The notes: a model not told the origin generated them from the letters alone. A stretch of DNA of 64,000 nucleotides from Ailanthus altissimus (GCA_946807835.1 OX327705.1:18010501-18074500), one strand, 5' to 3'; numbered from the stretch's first letter, positions 47,640 through 60,937 are shown. Program-made: numbers and translations.

Positions 47640-48690
47640 TTGTCAAAAGTCCGACGACGATGAAAAGAACTCAGATGTTAGGAGTAGTATAGTTCGAGGA
47701 GTTAGGAGAGGGGATGCTCGGAAAGATTGAGACCTTCTAAACCTATATATGGAGCTCAGCCATAAGGGGATCCTAAGGTCAAGCTGATAGAAGCCAAGGA
47801 AGATTCTGAACAGACTGTGATTAGGGAGCTAGTTGATTAAGAGTTCTTAACCAATGATTATTGCAAGAGGAGCCAAAGAAAAATAAGAAAAAGAAGACAA
47901 CCTTTCTTGGAATGATTCAAAATTCCCCTAAGAGATAGAATGTGTGCTCTACAGCTCGACTTAAGTGACTAAAGAGACTTCAAAGTCCTCAAGACTAACT
48001 ATAAGATCCTAAAGAGTATTCATATACGAGTACCTTATCTTAGGAGTGTGCTAGTGAACCTTTAACCAGTGAGGTGGCTTTACACCTCATTTTCTTCAAG
48101 TTAGATTCAAGGTTACCTATTTAACCTTTACTTCGTCAAGATGTTCGCCCATTTGAGCATCACCTTTGCCTTAAACCTAAACTCTTTGAGAATAATGGTC
48201 AGGCTCTTTTTCATGTAGGCAAGAGCTGATTAGTTCAAGCTCACCTTTTTAGAGGTCCAACACTTTTATCAAATTAGGGCAAGTTTTGATAAGAATAAAG
48301 GGTTTTACTACCTCATCATATATGATGGCGAGGGGAAGGATGCCCTTGAAAAAATTTTTTCCTCAAGCAATAAGAAATAGAAATATTTGTTGTTTTTTAT
48401 TAAGAGGAATAAAACTGAGAAGGCACAGGAATGTTAAAAGTCTGGTTGTGCCCTTATTCCTTCACAACATGAGATATAATTTCCTTATCATTCTCTTACT
48501 TTTCATATGTCAATGATTGTTTATAACCTCTTTTGTGTTTTTGTTTTGATAGCTTCATAGATGTCAAAGTCGGATCTTGATTTAGAAGACAAAGGTAAAA
48601 TCTATAAGGCTCTGAAACATGCGAACTCGATTAGTAATCTTCTGACCAAACAGAGCTTGGTGAACTCGGGGTTAGTCGCCGAATTAGTCG
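47640..48690 (+). pseudogene. Broken coding remnant of element D
   Basis: Several protein-like pieces in changing frames. At 48070-48340 the pieces resemble the putative gypsy-type transposon domain (PF04195-like) found in large plant retroelements: RLPI-stop-PLLRQDVRPFE, then a hydrophobic block and DKNKGFYYLI. A second piece near 48560 reads MSKSDLDLEDKGKIYKALKH. Frames are interrupted by many stops. The assignment to that domain is tentative. Confidence 0.35.
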
Positions 48691-48693
48691 AAG

Positions 48694-50051
48694 TGGTACA
48701 GTCGAGACAGGGCAAGTGAACACAAGTGTAAGCTATCATGAACAAATAATAGAGTAATGAGTAGAGTGTCGACCATATGAGGAATTTGTATATTTTCTTA
48801 ACCAAATACTAAAATTGTATCTTTTTGCATTTATCCAAACAAATGTTATTTAGATATATTTATACTAAAACTAAAGCACTACTAATGTTAATCAAGCCTA
48901 ATTGTGCAAGCAATGAAGTATAATCACTAAGTAGAGAGTCTCTAGGACTATAGCTATTCCTTAATATGATTTTGTTATCCCGATTATTAATCTATCAATT
49001 CAATTATTAACCATAACACAAACTTTATCACAAGCCTCTTCCGATGGTTGAAAGATTATGCCTTAATCTACTAAATTCTTATATTCCTATGATAATTCAA
49101 ATAAATCAAGGTTCATTATGAACAAGTTGTATTGACCATACATGTCAATTTGGTATATTCCTATCTTAATTCAAAACTTGTAGATACTTCTCTATAATCA
49201 TGTATCAATTTGTCTAGGTCTAAACACTAGGATATCTTTTCTATGTTAACCAAGTGTTCCTTAATCATCCAATCACTATTCCTATCATATTGAAAGAATT
49301 AACAACAAACACATTGAATAATAAACTAAGTTTATAATAATGGGATTAAGTAATTCAAATACACATATTAAGTTCAAGACTATAACCCTAGCTAATAGAA
49401 CTACATCAACATAATAAGAGTTTAACGGCTAAATAACAATGATAAAACTAATCCAAACTAAATTAATGAAAACAAGATGGCCTTTAATCGATCATTGAGC
49501 TTGGTTGAATCCTTCAATGGTTAGCCAAAATACTTTTGATTGTGTACTCTCTCTCCAAAATAACTTTAAATGTTGTTATTGCATAATATAGAGATGATTT
49601 TTGGATGAGAACGAGCTAGGGTCGAACTAGGGTTAGCCCAGCTTTTCATGAGTTTCAAAAATTGAGCTTTTATAGTTTTAAAACATAACTCAACATTGCA
49701 GCATTATTTTGTGATTGCTGGAGCGCTCTTAACGCTGCCACATTTTCCTTGGATGTTGGGGCATTTTTCTGTTTGGTTCAAATGGCAGAGGTTCTTGTAA
49801 TGGCATTCAACATCCTCAACACCACGACGTTCATCATAGCTCATGAATGCAAGGGCTTTTAATGATGAATGTCGAGGTGTTCATCTCATTTTTGAAATCC
49901 TTGGCATTTTTACTCAAATTTCATCACTTTTCTTCTTATAGTGCCTCAACCCTATAAAATAATATTTAAAGCATAAACAATTTTGAAATTACTCAAAAAT
50001 AAACAATTCTCAAGATAATTTGAGGTCTAAATATATGAATTTTTTTTCTCA
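48694..50051 (-). mobile_element. Solo LTR, reverse strand, related to the Athila/Tat solo LTRs
   Basis: On the minus strand the order is the same as in 12115-13560: start (TGAGAAAAAAAATTC), a repeat cluster at 49870-49700, TATAAAA at 49674-49668, then the long leader-like part with matching segments (for example CCTAGTGTTTAGACCTAGAC-like and GGAATATACC blocks near 49220-49150). The end lies between 48717 and 48694. No clear target duplication was found. Short frames on both strands are incidental. Confidence 0.55.
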
Positions 50052-50059
50052 AAGGTCCA

Positions 50060-51130
50060 TAGGCTGGGAGAGATATGTTGTTCGTGGATATTTGATCTGA
50101 TTCTGTAAGCAATAGAGCTAGAAACCTTTTAAGAAGCCCGGGGCCTCTGATTCTATAAATCAATCTATATTGTTCGTTTCTCTTTCTTAGTCTTCACTTG
50201 AAGAAAGCTTTTGCCTAGCTTTAGTGATATATATATATATATACATCGAATAGAAGAGTTCTAGTCCAATCAAGCTTAAATACCATTCATCTCGATTGAT
50301 TACTTCCAAGTCTATCAGTTTGGTGGTCAGTATAGAGGTACAAAACAGATCCATCCTTTCTATCAAAAAGGTCAGTTGAGCGAATCAAGCTCAAAATAAA
50401 AAGGTTAAAGAGCAGCGACCAATTTATCCTATCTTTAATTCAGCAGGTCTAGTGCGCCTTCCTCCTTATTTAGGAATGGAGAATGAAGTATAAAAAGGAA
50501 ATCAATCCGCTAGAAAGCTTTCAATAAGGTTTATTTAGCACCATCCATCTCTTTCCTATCTTATTCAATCAACAGGATCCAATTTCCTACTATCTCTCCC
50601 CTTCTCGTAGGTAGGCGAGGTCTTTGACCAGAAAGATTGATAGGTTTTTTTTTTTAACCTATTTCTTGGGTAAAGTCTCCCAACTATATCTGAAAATGGA
50701 TTGGTTATCCATAAAGATAAAGAAAATTTTCTTATAGTTCTGCTTCTTGCTCTAAAAATTCAGAAAGACTTGCAAAAAATCGCTTTGGTCTAACTAAGAA
50801 AGGCGGAGCCAGCTGAAGGAAAGGCGTTAATGCACCCCTGCAATCTTTCTAAAGCTATGTTTGTTCGAGAGAATGGGTTCTTCATTAAGTTAGTTTGAGG
50901 GGTGTGGACATACTTACGTGAATTCGGGTAACGACTACAAGGAAGAAATCGAAAGCTTTTTCTTCGCTCTTCCGAAATTGGTATAGAAATGGGTGTTTTT
51001 TTTTACGTTGTTTACCTTAGTTACTAGGGGTTTCGGGGAAGACCTCTGTGGGGCACCTTTTAGGTGTGGGATGTTCGTTTAACCTCTGTATTCATCTCAT
51101 TCTTTATTTACCTAGGTGCATTGCTCGATG
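50060..51130. other. Mitochondrial-like DNA (probable NUMT)
   Basis: Sequence style changes abruptly: base composition near 40 percent GC in places and words such as GAAGAAAGCTTTTGCCTAGC, AAAGGCGGAGCCAGCTGAAG and GGGTTTCGGGGAAGACC, typical of angiosperm mitochondrial intergenic DNA. No mitochondrial gene was recognised in this part. The call is by resemblance, and is strengthened by the mitochondrial rRNA fragment 600 bp downstream. Confidence 0.5.
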
Positions 51131-51135
51131 GGATC

Positions 51136-52662
51136 TTAACTTTTTTACCTAAACAAATCACTTTTCAACAAAATATCCTTTCATCGTTTGTACAGTACCA
51201 GATATAATGAACAGTGTCTGCTACAGTTCTTTTTTAAATTTAATTTAATTTTATAACTGATTTATTTATTATTTAATTTTATTTTAAATTATATTTATTT
51301 TAATTTAAATTTGTATTTTTTTATTAAAATTATATTTATTTTATTTGATTATATTATTTATTAATGATTTAATTTAATCACATTATTATAGAATTTAAAT
51401 AAATATGTAGTTAAATTAAACTAAATTAATAATATAGTCAATTTAACTAATTAAAACTAATATAATCAAATAAAATAAATATAATTTTAATGTACTAACT
51501 TTATAGTGCCCTGATTCTCCCAAGCTAGCTACCATTTAAAGGGAAATCAAAAGGCGCCTCTCTGAGGCAGATAGTATGGAGCGGCATTCCAAGACATTTA
51601 ATCATGTGGCGCTCTATTTCTTACTTGACGTTAATTAAGTAAGTGATAATCGACATATCTTTTCCAGTCCGCTTTTTTTCTTGCAACGACTTCTAGTCCT
51701 TTCAGTTGCTATACTTTTGAATAGGAAAATTTGGTCACATAGATCTTCTATTTTAGGCATTGAGAAGGAAGGACACTTTTAGAGGCGAAAGGCCATGGGG
51801 AGATACCGTTTGTGATCCATGAATCTCTGATCGGGAAACCGTATCCAAGCTCTGTGGCTAGTCTGCGCTCTTTGGACTTTTCAAACTTAGCGAACTGAAA
51901 CATCTGAGTCGCTAAAGGAAGGAAAATCAACCGAATTTTTCGCCCGCTTTCATTCGATTTGTTGTGGATTAGATGATGGAAAAACTAGCAAGCCCCTTTA
52001 TTATTATTCTATTAGTAAATGGCATAGTGAACAGTAATTATGAAAATGTTGGAAGATCTGGCCAAAGAAAGTATAAATTAATTATAAAAAATAGAAAATA
52101 CTAATTAAAAATAAAAATAAAATATTTACTATAAAAAATAATAAATAAAAATAAAATAAAAATATTATAACAAATAATAAAATTAATATTATAGGCACGA
52201 TATGTTTATATAATTAATTTATTATATTTATTAATTTATTATAGGCGTGATATGTTTATTTTTATTTTTAATTAGTATTTTATTCATTTTATATAATTAA
52301 TTTATTTTATTTATTAAAAAGTATATATATTAAAATTATATTATTTGTTAATTATTTAAATTGATTATATTATTTATTTAATTTAGTTTAACTACATATT
52401 TATTTAAAATTTGTAATAACGTGATTAAATTAAATAATTAAAAAATAATATAATCAAATAAAATAAATATAATTTTAATAAATAAATACAAATTTAAATT
52501 TGAATAAATATAATTTTAAGTAAAATAAAATTATAAATTAATTATAAAAATTAAATTAAAATTAAAAAATAACTGTAGTAGATACTGTTCACTATAGTGG
52601 TACTATGCAACCAGTGAAATGATATTTTTGTTCAAAAATAATTGTTTAGTTAAAGAAGTTAA
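51136..52662. mobile_element. Element with about 300-bp inverted repeats carrying mitochondrial DNA
   Basis: Left 51136-51445 and right 52662-52345 are inverted copies. They share TTTACCTAAACAA / TTAACTAAACAA, ACAGTACCA / ATAGTACCA and TGAACAGTGTCTGCTACAGTT / TGAACAGTATCTACTACAGTT, then long AT-rich matches including AATATGTAGTTAAA. This is the structure of a foldback or miniature inverted-repeat element. A TTAA or TAA duplication at the ends is possible but not certain. The interior 51500-52000 has mitochondrial character and includes an rRNA fragment. Confidence 0.7.
51757..51933 (+). rRNA. rrn26: Fragment of mitochondrial 26S rRNA gene, 5' part (non-functional copy)
   Basis: The segment reads GCATTGAGAAGGAAGGACAC, then AGAGGCGAAAGGCCATGG, GGGAAACCGTATCCAAGC, and near the end GCGAACTGAAACATCTGAGT and GGAAAATCAACCGA. 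The last words correspond to the universally conserved 5' domain of large-subunit rRNA (E. coli: GAACTGAAACATCTAAGTA and AGAAATCAACCGA). The other words match plant mitochondrial rrn26 as remembered. Only about 180 bp are present, so it cannot work as rRNA. Confidence 0.8.
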
Positions 52663-53118
52663 AAAATTAAAATGGTGGCTAAAAATGGTAAGGCTCTTTC
52701 AATTTTTCCTATTTTATAATTTGTTTTCTAAATATATGTATACTTTACACCCATCAGCAAGAATAAGAGAGATGCCTTTTTTTTTTTACTAGTTAATTTC
52801 AGCATACCATTTTTCAGTCAAATTATCATTGACTCATGCATTTAAGTGTTTTCTTATAGGAATGGCCGAGCATGGAGAAGGTAATAGGAAGAGGGCTCGA
52901 TTGACCTAAGAGTCAGTAGAGACGACTAAGAACCCAAAGTCTGTAGCTACCCTGTTGTTTGAGGTTGAGGGGTTACTCTTTAGACAACGAGAAGGCTTGG
53001 GCAAGAAGAACCTTCCATAGACCCAGGGTAATGGGTACATTTGCTTTTGTTTCTCCTCTACTATAATTACTGCCACCACCACCATCAAGTCCAAGCCCTT
53101 GAGGGCCTGTGATTTTAT
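52663..53118 (+). pseudogene. Element D remnant, intron-like then coding-like
   Basis: T-rich stretch followed from 52863 by a readable piece starting MAEHGEGNRKRARLT and then a stop. A continuing frame reads SVETTKNPKSVATLLFEVEG. It resembles the start of the second coding part of large plant retroelements but was not identified. It is cut at 53118 by the family-B LTR. Confidence 0.35.
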
Positions 53119-55609
53119 TGTTGGGTGTTATATCATAGAGTGTGTGATAATTCGAGTGTATACGTAATTTTAAAAATTACTATATGCTCAGCGGAAGCAT
53201 GTTACAAAATACACCTATTTTAACAATTTCAACATATATCACATATATGCATAAGTATAACAATTATACAATTTATAAATATGATGAACAATTGTATCAC
53301 ATATATGAACAAGTATAACAATTATACAAAATATATATGATGAACAATATTGTACTAAAAACATAATGTAAAGTACTCACCTAGTGAAGGTAGCTTTACA
53401 AATTCTTCAAGTCCTTCAATAATCCATGTGAAGAGCTCACATTGAAGTATATGTTGAACAATTCTAATTCATAACTTTTGGTGGGATTAAGGAGCTAGAA
53501 TGATAGCTTAGTATTTAGAATTTTCAGCACTTGTATTCAAACTCTTTTGAATACAATTTTTGTTTCTTAAATGGAGATGGTAAATATTTTCTATACAACT
53601 CTTGTATTAATTAAAAATATTTAATATACAACTCTTGTATATTAATCTTAGAAACAATTTCTATATGATAATTATTTTGAACAACTCTTTGCAAAATAAT
53701 TATCTTTTTTTCTATTTTTATTTCATTCATTTTGGTCATCCATTAAAGAAGGAGATGAAGAGAAGTTTGTTTATTTTTCAACACTTGAAAGAATAAAACT
53801 CAAAGAACTTTCTCTTACCTCTATTCCTTGCCATTGCCGAATTCTTCTCAAAGAATTGAATAAATCAATTCAATTATTTTGTCAAAATTCATTTTGTTTA
53901 TTCAACACTTTGATTAAACAAAAAGAAGTGCTCCACCAATTTTATTGTTGGTCTCCTACTTAGGATTAATTAAACCGAACATTAGAATAATAGCCACCTA
54001 AATTAATCTTTACCTAACAATTATAATTACTTTAATTATAATAGGTAATTAAATGGCCAAGATCTAGGCCTCTCATTGTATTAAAATACAATGCCATGAT
54101 CTATATATATTATAATATTATCTAATAATATAATACCAATATATAATTTAATTATTCAAAATAATTTTGAATAATTACTTTTTAGTTTACTAATTTTTAC
54201 TACCATAGTTAAATGGTAAAAAGGTAAAATCAAATCATGGAACACATTTTATTATTTGTCAATATTTTATTAATTAACAACTATTGTTAATTAATTAAGT
54301 GATGTATTTAACAATTAAGTCTTGACAAATGCACAATCCGAGGGATCCCTAAACAATCGTTCTATTTTGCTGAAATTTATTGGATCAAACTATTCAATCC
54401 AATCCGCTACTCTAGTGCGCAATGAGTACACTTCATATTGTGAGACTCTCTAGGTCCACACCTAATTTGTCATATAGAACTCTTCCATACATCCGTGAAC
54501 AATGTCCCACACACACGTTACGGATATTATAAATTAGCATGTTAGACCATGCAAGTTGAGGTTATTACATATTTGTATAATCCTTCCATCATTTATATCC
54601 TTGAAGAACAGAGATATAGATCATCACCGTTAAATCTCTTATTTACTCAACTATTAACTTATCTTCAGATTTATATTTCATTAAACAATATCCATAAACA
54701 TTTTTGTGATATTGTTTATTTCTTCAGAATATCTCTTCCGAGGTATATGCTTGCGGCCACAAGCCTTTCTGAAATACAATCTCGGAGTATTAGGATATAC
54801 AACCCACTCATATGAGCTGACGGATCCCATATCTACGCACACCGGACTCCATGAGCATCGGACTATACCCAGCGACACCCAGTGGTCAGACCATGAAAGG
54901 TTTCTGACATGTGTGGAACCAAAGTATGTTAGATCACTCACAAGCCCACCGTGGCGCTCAGGTCAAAGGACCACAAATACTACTCAACTCGGAAGACCTT
55001 CCATTGACGGCTTTATGAGATGTCTATTGGATGTCTTCGTGAGTCTGTTCAATATCCAGTCTTTACTGAATAACTGCATCTCTATACGAGCTTCATACTA
55101 AGCTCATGGTTTGCTAAGATTAACCATCTGGACCATCTAGATATAGACATACATTAATCTATATTAATGGGTTCCACCGATAGACCTGCCTCGATGAAAT
55201 TAGGCCAGGAACATTATGTTTGAGAATATACTTGCATAATGATATTTCTTATCACCATCTGCAACTCATTGCAGCTATGTCATTACTAATATATATTCTC
55301 AGGTCATTGTCCCATTCCAGACAAGGCTCTAACTCCTTAGAATTTGCTAATTCTTATAAAATTACTAACTCTTAGTACCACTAAGTCTTAGTGTTTATAA
55401 CTATTAACGTTGCTAACTCTTAGCCTTGGTCTAAACTCTTTTAGACCAGATTTGAACTCTTTCAGATCATACAATGTCTGAAACGTTACAAGCATCTTAC
55501 CATTTAATAATAAATAATATTAACGATTTTATTAGAAATAATAATTGTATAAATACTATCACTATATATTTATACAAAATGGGATGATACGTAAGCACAA
55601 ATCCCAATA
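53119..55609 (-). mobile_element. Family-B solo LTR, complete
   Basis: The most intact family-B copy (2491 bp). In plus-strand reading it starts TGTTGGGTGTTATATC and ends GCACAAATCCCAATA (TAACA expected). The flanking 5-mers TTTAT (53114-53118) and TTTGT (55610-55614) differ at one base and are read as the target duplication. No primer site or internal region adjoins it, so it is a solo LTR within element D. An internal 65-bp duplication (units with AAGTATAACAATTATACAA) lies at 53240-53345. Confidence 0.75.
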
Positions 55610-57129
55610 TTTGTCGAGGTTTTCGACAACTCCTCTACTTGGGGTTGCCCCGAGTACTAAATACAGCCTCTAAATTAGGTTTGATGTCTCCACCTTCTTC
55701 TTCTTCTTCAATATCTTATTTGAGAAAAAGAAAGGTATAGACATATGGTCTCTTTGATAATGAAGGTGAAGGGCGAGGTGAGAGCAATATAGGCTGAGGC
55801 AACCTTGAAATGTGACAAGGTGAAGGCTTTCCAAATAGCCTTGGCAATCTACTTGAGGTATGCTTTGGGGACTTGGTTAAAATTGTTGTTTTTATCAAAG
55901 CGATTATGCTCTATTTTTACCCCTTTCTATATACAATTTGCCTTTATCATCTCCCAACATTAGGGAACTAATCATAAGTGTTGTTCAAGAAAGGCATAGG
56001 CTGAAAGAGGCTGAGGTTAGCATAATTAGCTTCGCGAGGAATTGGCTAAGGTGTATAAAAGGTGGAGAAAGGTGTTTAGTCACTCAAAAAAGTATACTGC
56101 TAAAGCTAAGGAGGCTGTGATGAAGGTCAAGTCATTATATAACAAAATGCTCTTTTTTATATTGAATAATTGATACATCTACTCATGTATAACTCTAACG
56201 ATGGATAAGAGGTTAGTTACATGATTGAATAATGGTTAGGGTCCTAGGCCTACTTATAAGTCGTGATATTTGACATCTTGAAGGTGGTGAGCAATATTAT
56301 GTCCTTGAGCTTATCAATGAGTAACGACTTCCTTTCCCTTTCAATTGTTCTCAGTAGGGTAGGATCTCGACGTTCTCTCATTTCTACTAGTTCTGCAAGC
56401 TTCTTCTCTAACCTTTTAACCTTTTCTTTTAAAATTGCTTCTCATGATTGACCCTCGACCACACTGGCACTTTCTTTTATTTGCTCTTCTACTTTACCCA
56501 TAAAATTTGTTGATTGTTATGTTTATCTAACTTGTCTTATTCATCCATTTCTTGGGTTTATCTCCTCACTCTACTAGGACCACCAACTTGTGATTTAGTA
56601 GGTGATGTGTATTCTTTTCTTCCCTGGGGTCTCTCACTCTGAGGATTGATCTCATAGGCTTTATAGGGCTTCTTTCCTTACACATGCTTCTATTTTTCCT
56701 TGCAGGGGAATCACCAACTAGTTTCAGCTATGCCAATAAGTGAAGGGACCCTATGGTCACTAGATAACCTCTCTGGTCAATTATTTCATTCGCAAGTCCT
56801 CTAATCTCTGCTAAGAATTCTAAACATTCTTCTAAAGTTTCTTCACAATGTCTCTTTCATCTCTATCTTATTCTAGCTTTTTCAACAAACAATGCCTTTA
56901 TTCTAAACCACTTTATGTATTCTCCCTTGATAGCTAAAATTTTCTTCCCTTCAGTCTCATTCCTTTATGCTGTGATTGTCAAAATTTAGAGTTTCATGTT
57001 TTACTTTTATCCAATTCTGAATCTTTTACCGCATTTTCTTTAGACGGCCTTCTTACTTGGCCTAAGATCAGTAGTCTCTATGACTTCTCTATTTTTCACA
57101 AACAATGCCAACATATTAACCAAAGATTT
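55610..57129. pseudogene. Element D remnant without recognised domain
   Basis: Protein-like but broken sequence. The plus strand around 55980-56130 has charged, repeat-like composition (KEAEVSIISFARNWL). The minus strand from about 56900 to 56700 also gives short protein-like pieces. No conserved domain was recognised. Confidence 0.3.
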
Positions 57130-57936
57130 TGGGTTCTCAGTAAAACTTTGAGTCCTTAGTCAAGAAATGAATTTATCTATGTTGAAATAGTTGAATAATG
57201 TATGGTTAAGTTGTTTTTGTTTATCCTAAGCTCTTCTAGTAGTTTGGATCTATTTTTACAGTCAAAAGATTAGTTAAGTCTACACTGTTAGTTGTGCCTA
57301 ACAATGGCCTTCCAATGCTTAAACTAGTATTTTGGTGAAAGATAAAGAAAGAATAGTTCTTAATTCAATATAGTTGTTTAGAATTCACTTACCTATCCCC
57401 GAGCAAGTTAACCCTTATCGTGGGTTTTTCATTATTTAGGAATCGTGTACATGGTTCAAAATTTATGGAAGTTATTGGTCAATCGCCTAGTGTTCCATAT
57501 TTTTTGTAGGAATGTAAGAAGTGTGCCCTTTCTTAGCCTAGATTCTTTGATGTTATGGGATATGTGGCATACCCTCCCCGCCTATGGTGCTCTTTAAATG
57601 AGAAAAAATTTTAAATTATTGATAATCCTCAATCGTTGGGAGGCATAATTACTCTCATTAGTGTTGGTTAAAGAGTCTAGGTATTGGTAGGGCGACCAAG
57701 GATGGGGTAAGGTTGGATCAAGAGCAGTGCTTGGCTTATCAAGGATAAGGTTCTTTAATCATCGGTCAAGGGCTCTTCAGCTATAGAGTGAGGAGGAACT
57801 GGTCCGATGTAGGCTCGGTAATGAGTACTGGTCGACTTTAGATTAAACCCGACCACTTAGGCTTATTGGTAGGCCTTAGACTAGGTTAGACCACTTTAGG
57901 CCTTAGTGAGTCGAGCCTAGGATCTTGGGGGCAACA
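57130..57936 (+). repeat. Right direct repeat of element D
   Basis: Counterpart of 46030-46796, ending GATCTTGGGGGCAACA. A tandem duplication of about 64 bp follows (57915-58035; units share CATAATATAATTTTTATA). Confidence 0.55.
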
Positions 57937-58035
57937 AAATTTATTATCGATGCATAATATAATTTTTATAAAGTCAGCCTAAGATTTTGGCGATGACAAA
58001 ATTCATTATCGTCGCATAATATAATTTTTATAGAA

Positions 58036-60937
58036 AAGTATGTGGATAATTAGAGTAGAATTAAAAAAATTTGCAAAAATTAAAAGAATATAAAAACAAA
58101 ATAAACATGAATATTAAAAAAAATAGTCTAATTTAATTAATAATTAAGATCCTAAATATTATCATAGGTCAAGTGCTTGTGGGTCATTGACAAGCACCTA
58201 ATCCGTGATAGTAAACATAACTTAATGATTATATTATAAAAAAATACATTAAGAAAAATTTCTCAAAAATAAATAATAATAGTCAATATTAGAAAAAGAA
58301 ATATTTTATGCCACAAATTGACATGAAAAGGAAATCATAAAAAAAGTAAATATATATATATAATTTGTTTAATTAAACAATGTAATTCACTATATAGTGA
58401 GCACTTGAATACATGGCGTGATTATATAATACAATGTGAATAATGCTTAAGTTATGGATTAAATAAACAACGCTACGTAATAGTATTACTCATCATATAA
58501 CAAATTACGTTATCCATTAAATCATATTTCTATATACTTATTGAAATAATTTATTAATTGCATAGGCTGTAATATATGAGAAAAATATATATTTATTCTG
58601 GAATAATAAAAATTTTATATTAAATTAATCACTTTAACATGAATGAAAATAAAATTTTATCTCATGTTAATAATAGAAAACGAGAATTTAAACTAAGGCA
58701 CATAAATTAAATGAGGGCAGGAGAAAGATAAACCATAATGTAGCATCTATGGTTTAAATGTGTTAACTGGCACTTTAAATATATTGTATGTGTTACTTGT
58801 ACTAAATAAACTTGATAGATCTAGTATACTTTAAAAATATTTTACTTTTACTTTCTATGCAATATTTGTAAGCTTTAATTTCGAATACAAATATAACATT
58901 GTCGTTTATCTATTTTAACATTAATTTGCATGTGTATATAAAATGAGACGTTTATGTAAAATTTTATAAAATTTAAGTTTAAATTTTACATTATTACATA
59001 AATAGATTTACAATTGTATATTTTCTCTCATAATTTTCACAACTATTATGTTTATCGAAAGTTTAACACTATAATTTTATTTAATATATTAGATTTGCTA
59101 ATTTATTGATTAATGACTTTACCTTACTTTTGTAGGTTTGAGTTTGATCACTTATAAATATAATACTGTCATTTACTAATTTCATATATGTTTATATTTG
59201 TTATATTATATTTATACTATTAACGCGTGGTTTATAAAAACTACATTCATTTTTTATTTGACATAGATTTATATTTTATTTTTTTAATTTACAGAGGGTA
59301 TATTTTATTTATAGATTTAATACAAAAATTGAAAGTAAAAGATTGAGAGTGAACAAATTATTTTTGAATGAAAATACAAGAACCTTTAATAAGATGTGAA
59401 TTGTGAAGTAAAATAGAATTAATTATCAATTCGATTAACCTATTTAAATTTAACTGTAACTTTTCCTTTTGTAAAATTCGGTTGTTTTTATATATATATA
59501 TATAAATAATTATTATAGTCATGTTAACCTATTTAACTGTAACTTTTTCTTTTTAAATTCAGTTGTTTTCATATGTATTTATTGTAGCCACATCACTTCA
59601 AGCATTAGAATTCTCTATTTTTATCACCATTTTTTTATAAAAAAATTATTTTGTAAACAAAATTCTTCCCAAATCCCGATATGATCAGATTTCAAGCCCA
59701 AAAAAAACTCGTGAGTTACACAAGTGGCTCCAGTGCTGATAACAGTTGTAGTGAATTCAAGAAAAATGCCCTATGATGCTTCTACATGAACCAGACAAGA
59801 TATACCAGATATAAAAGAACCACTATGACAATTGACATTTATTTTACTTCCTGGAGCAGGATTTGAGAGAAAGGATCTGAAACACGAATTAACACTGTAA
59901 GATTCCTACTCAGTGATGGTGCTTAGAAAATAATTGGTTAAAAAATGCGGCGGAGGATATTGATACAACAAAATTTCTACATATTCTAGCAAGATGTTTT
60001 CTCCTGCACCAAGAAAAACTGTATGGTGTGCATCAACTTTTTCACACAAGCCTGGCTATACATTGCATTACCTTCCTTTCACTTCCAGATAATCATTGAA
60101 GAGGACAAGTTTTCATGTATATCGGTGATTTCCTCGTGCAGCCCATTCTCACTCCTAACAACACAGTGTAGAAGGAAACAAGGATTAGAGTTATTTATTG
60201 TGAGCAATCCATCTTGTAAAGTCGATGAACAAGTTGTGATTCAATCTGATGGATGTTTGTTCCTGGCTGAGGATCCAAATAGTTTTTCTCAGACCTTTCT
60301 CTAATATTTCTAGAATTTATACACCAGAGGCAGTGATCAACTAATGTGACTAACTTTTTATCCAAAAAATTCTATAGAATATCACTAATGCCAAAGAAAC
60401 CAGTAGACAAAATGCATGCGATGGATCCAGACCTCAAATCTAGCCCTAATATTACTTGGCAAGAGCTGGCGAGTTGGTTTATAATTGGGAGTTCTGTGCT
60501 CCATTAAAGCAAAAGCACATCATCATTCTTGTTATTCCCATCACCATGATCATTATCAGCATTGAAGCCCATAACCCCAGAAACAATTGCAACAGTATGA
60601 GTGGATGGATGCTTCTGAAGATTCTAATATATGACATTTCAATCCCTTGTAGGGTGAGACATGAGTCCAACATGCTATATAATTGTTTAATGTTCATTGC
60701 CTTTTAAAAGTTTCTGTGCAGGTGGAGTATCCATATAAGTATTATCAACACACGCACTGACACAGCCGAAACACACACACACGTCCAATAGAGAGAGAGA
60801 GATACATGCCAACACACAGAAAGTACCTGTGCAATCAAGCCTCCTTGATCATTCTCACCATAAACTATGGAGACTGAAAGATTCCTCGCCAGTAAAACTT
60901 GAGATAATAAACTTGCTAACCAATTTTAGCCTCCCCA
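58036..60937. other. AT-rich intergenic region, 3' flank of the PNP gene
   Basis: No gene was seen. A duplication of about 90 bp lies at 59435-59580 (units share AACTGTAACTTTT and GTTGTTTT). A CA microsatellite at about 60771-60782 is followed by a GA repeat at about 60791-60803. Frames on either strand at 60023-60707 show no protein character. Confidence 0.4.

Larger units (their letters stand above)
46020..57936 (+). mobile_element. Large decayed LTR retroelement (element D) with four inner insertions
   Basis: Direct repeats of about 0.8 kb at 46030-46796 and 57130-57936 share many blocks (AAAACTTTGAGT, TAGGCTCG(A/G)T, GAGTACTGGTC, GGGGGCAACA) in the same order. After the left repeat follows an LTR-like promoter region, then broken coding remnants of a large plant retroelement. 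Inner insertions are a reverse-strand solo LTR, mitochondrial-like DNA, an inverted-repeat element and a family-B solo LTR. No reverse transcriptase or integrase was recognised. The exact LTR borders are uncertain. Confidence 0.5.

Noticed and set aside
50060..51130. Chloroplast DNA insert
   Set aside because: No plastid gene or typical plastid spacer was recognised; the texture and the nearby 26S fragment fit mitochondrial origin better.
60023..60707. Plus- and minus-strand frames downstream of PNP
   Set aside because: No domain, no splice-compatible neighbours and mixed-frame overlap; regarded as 3' flank.
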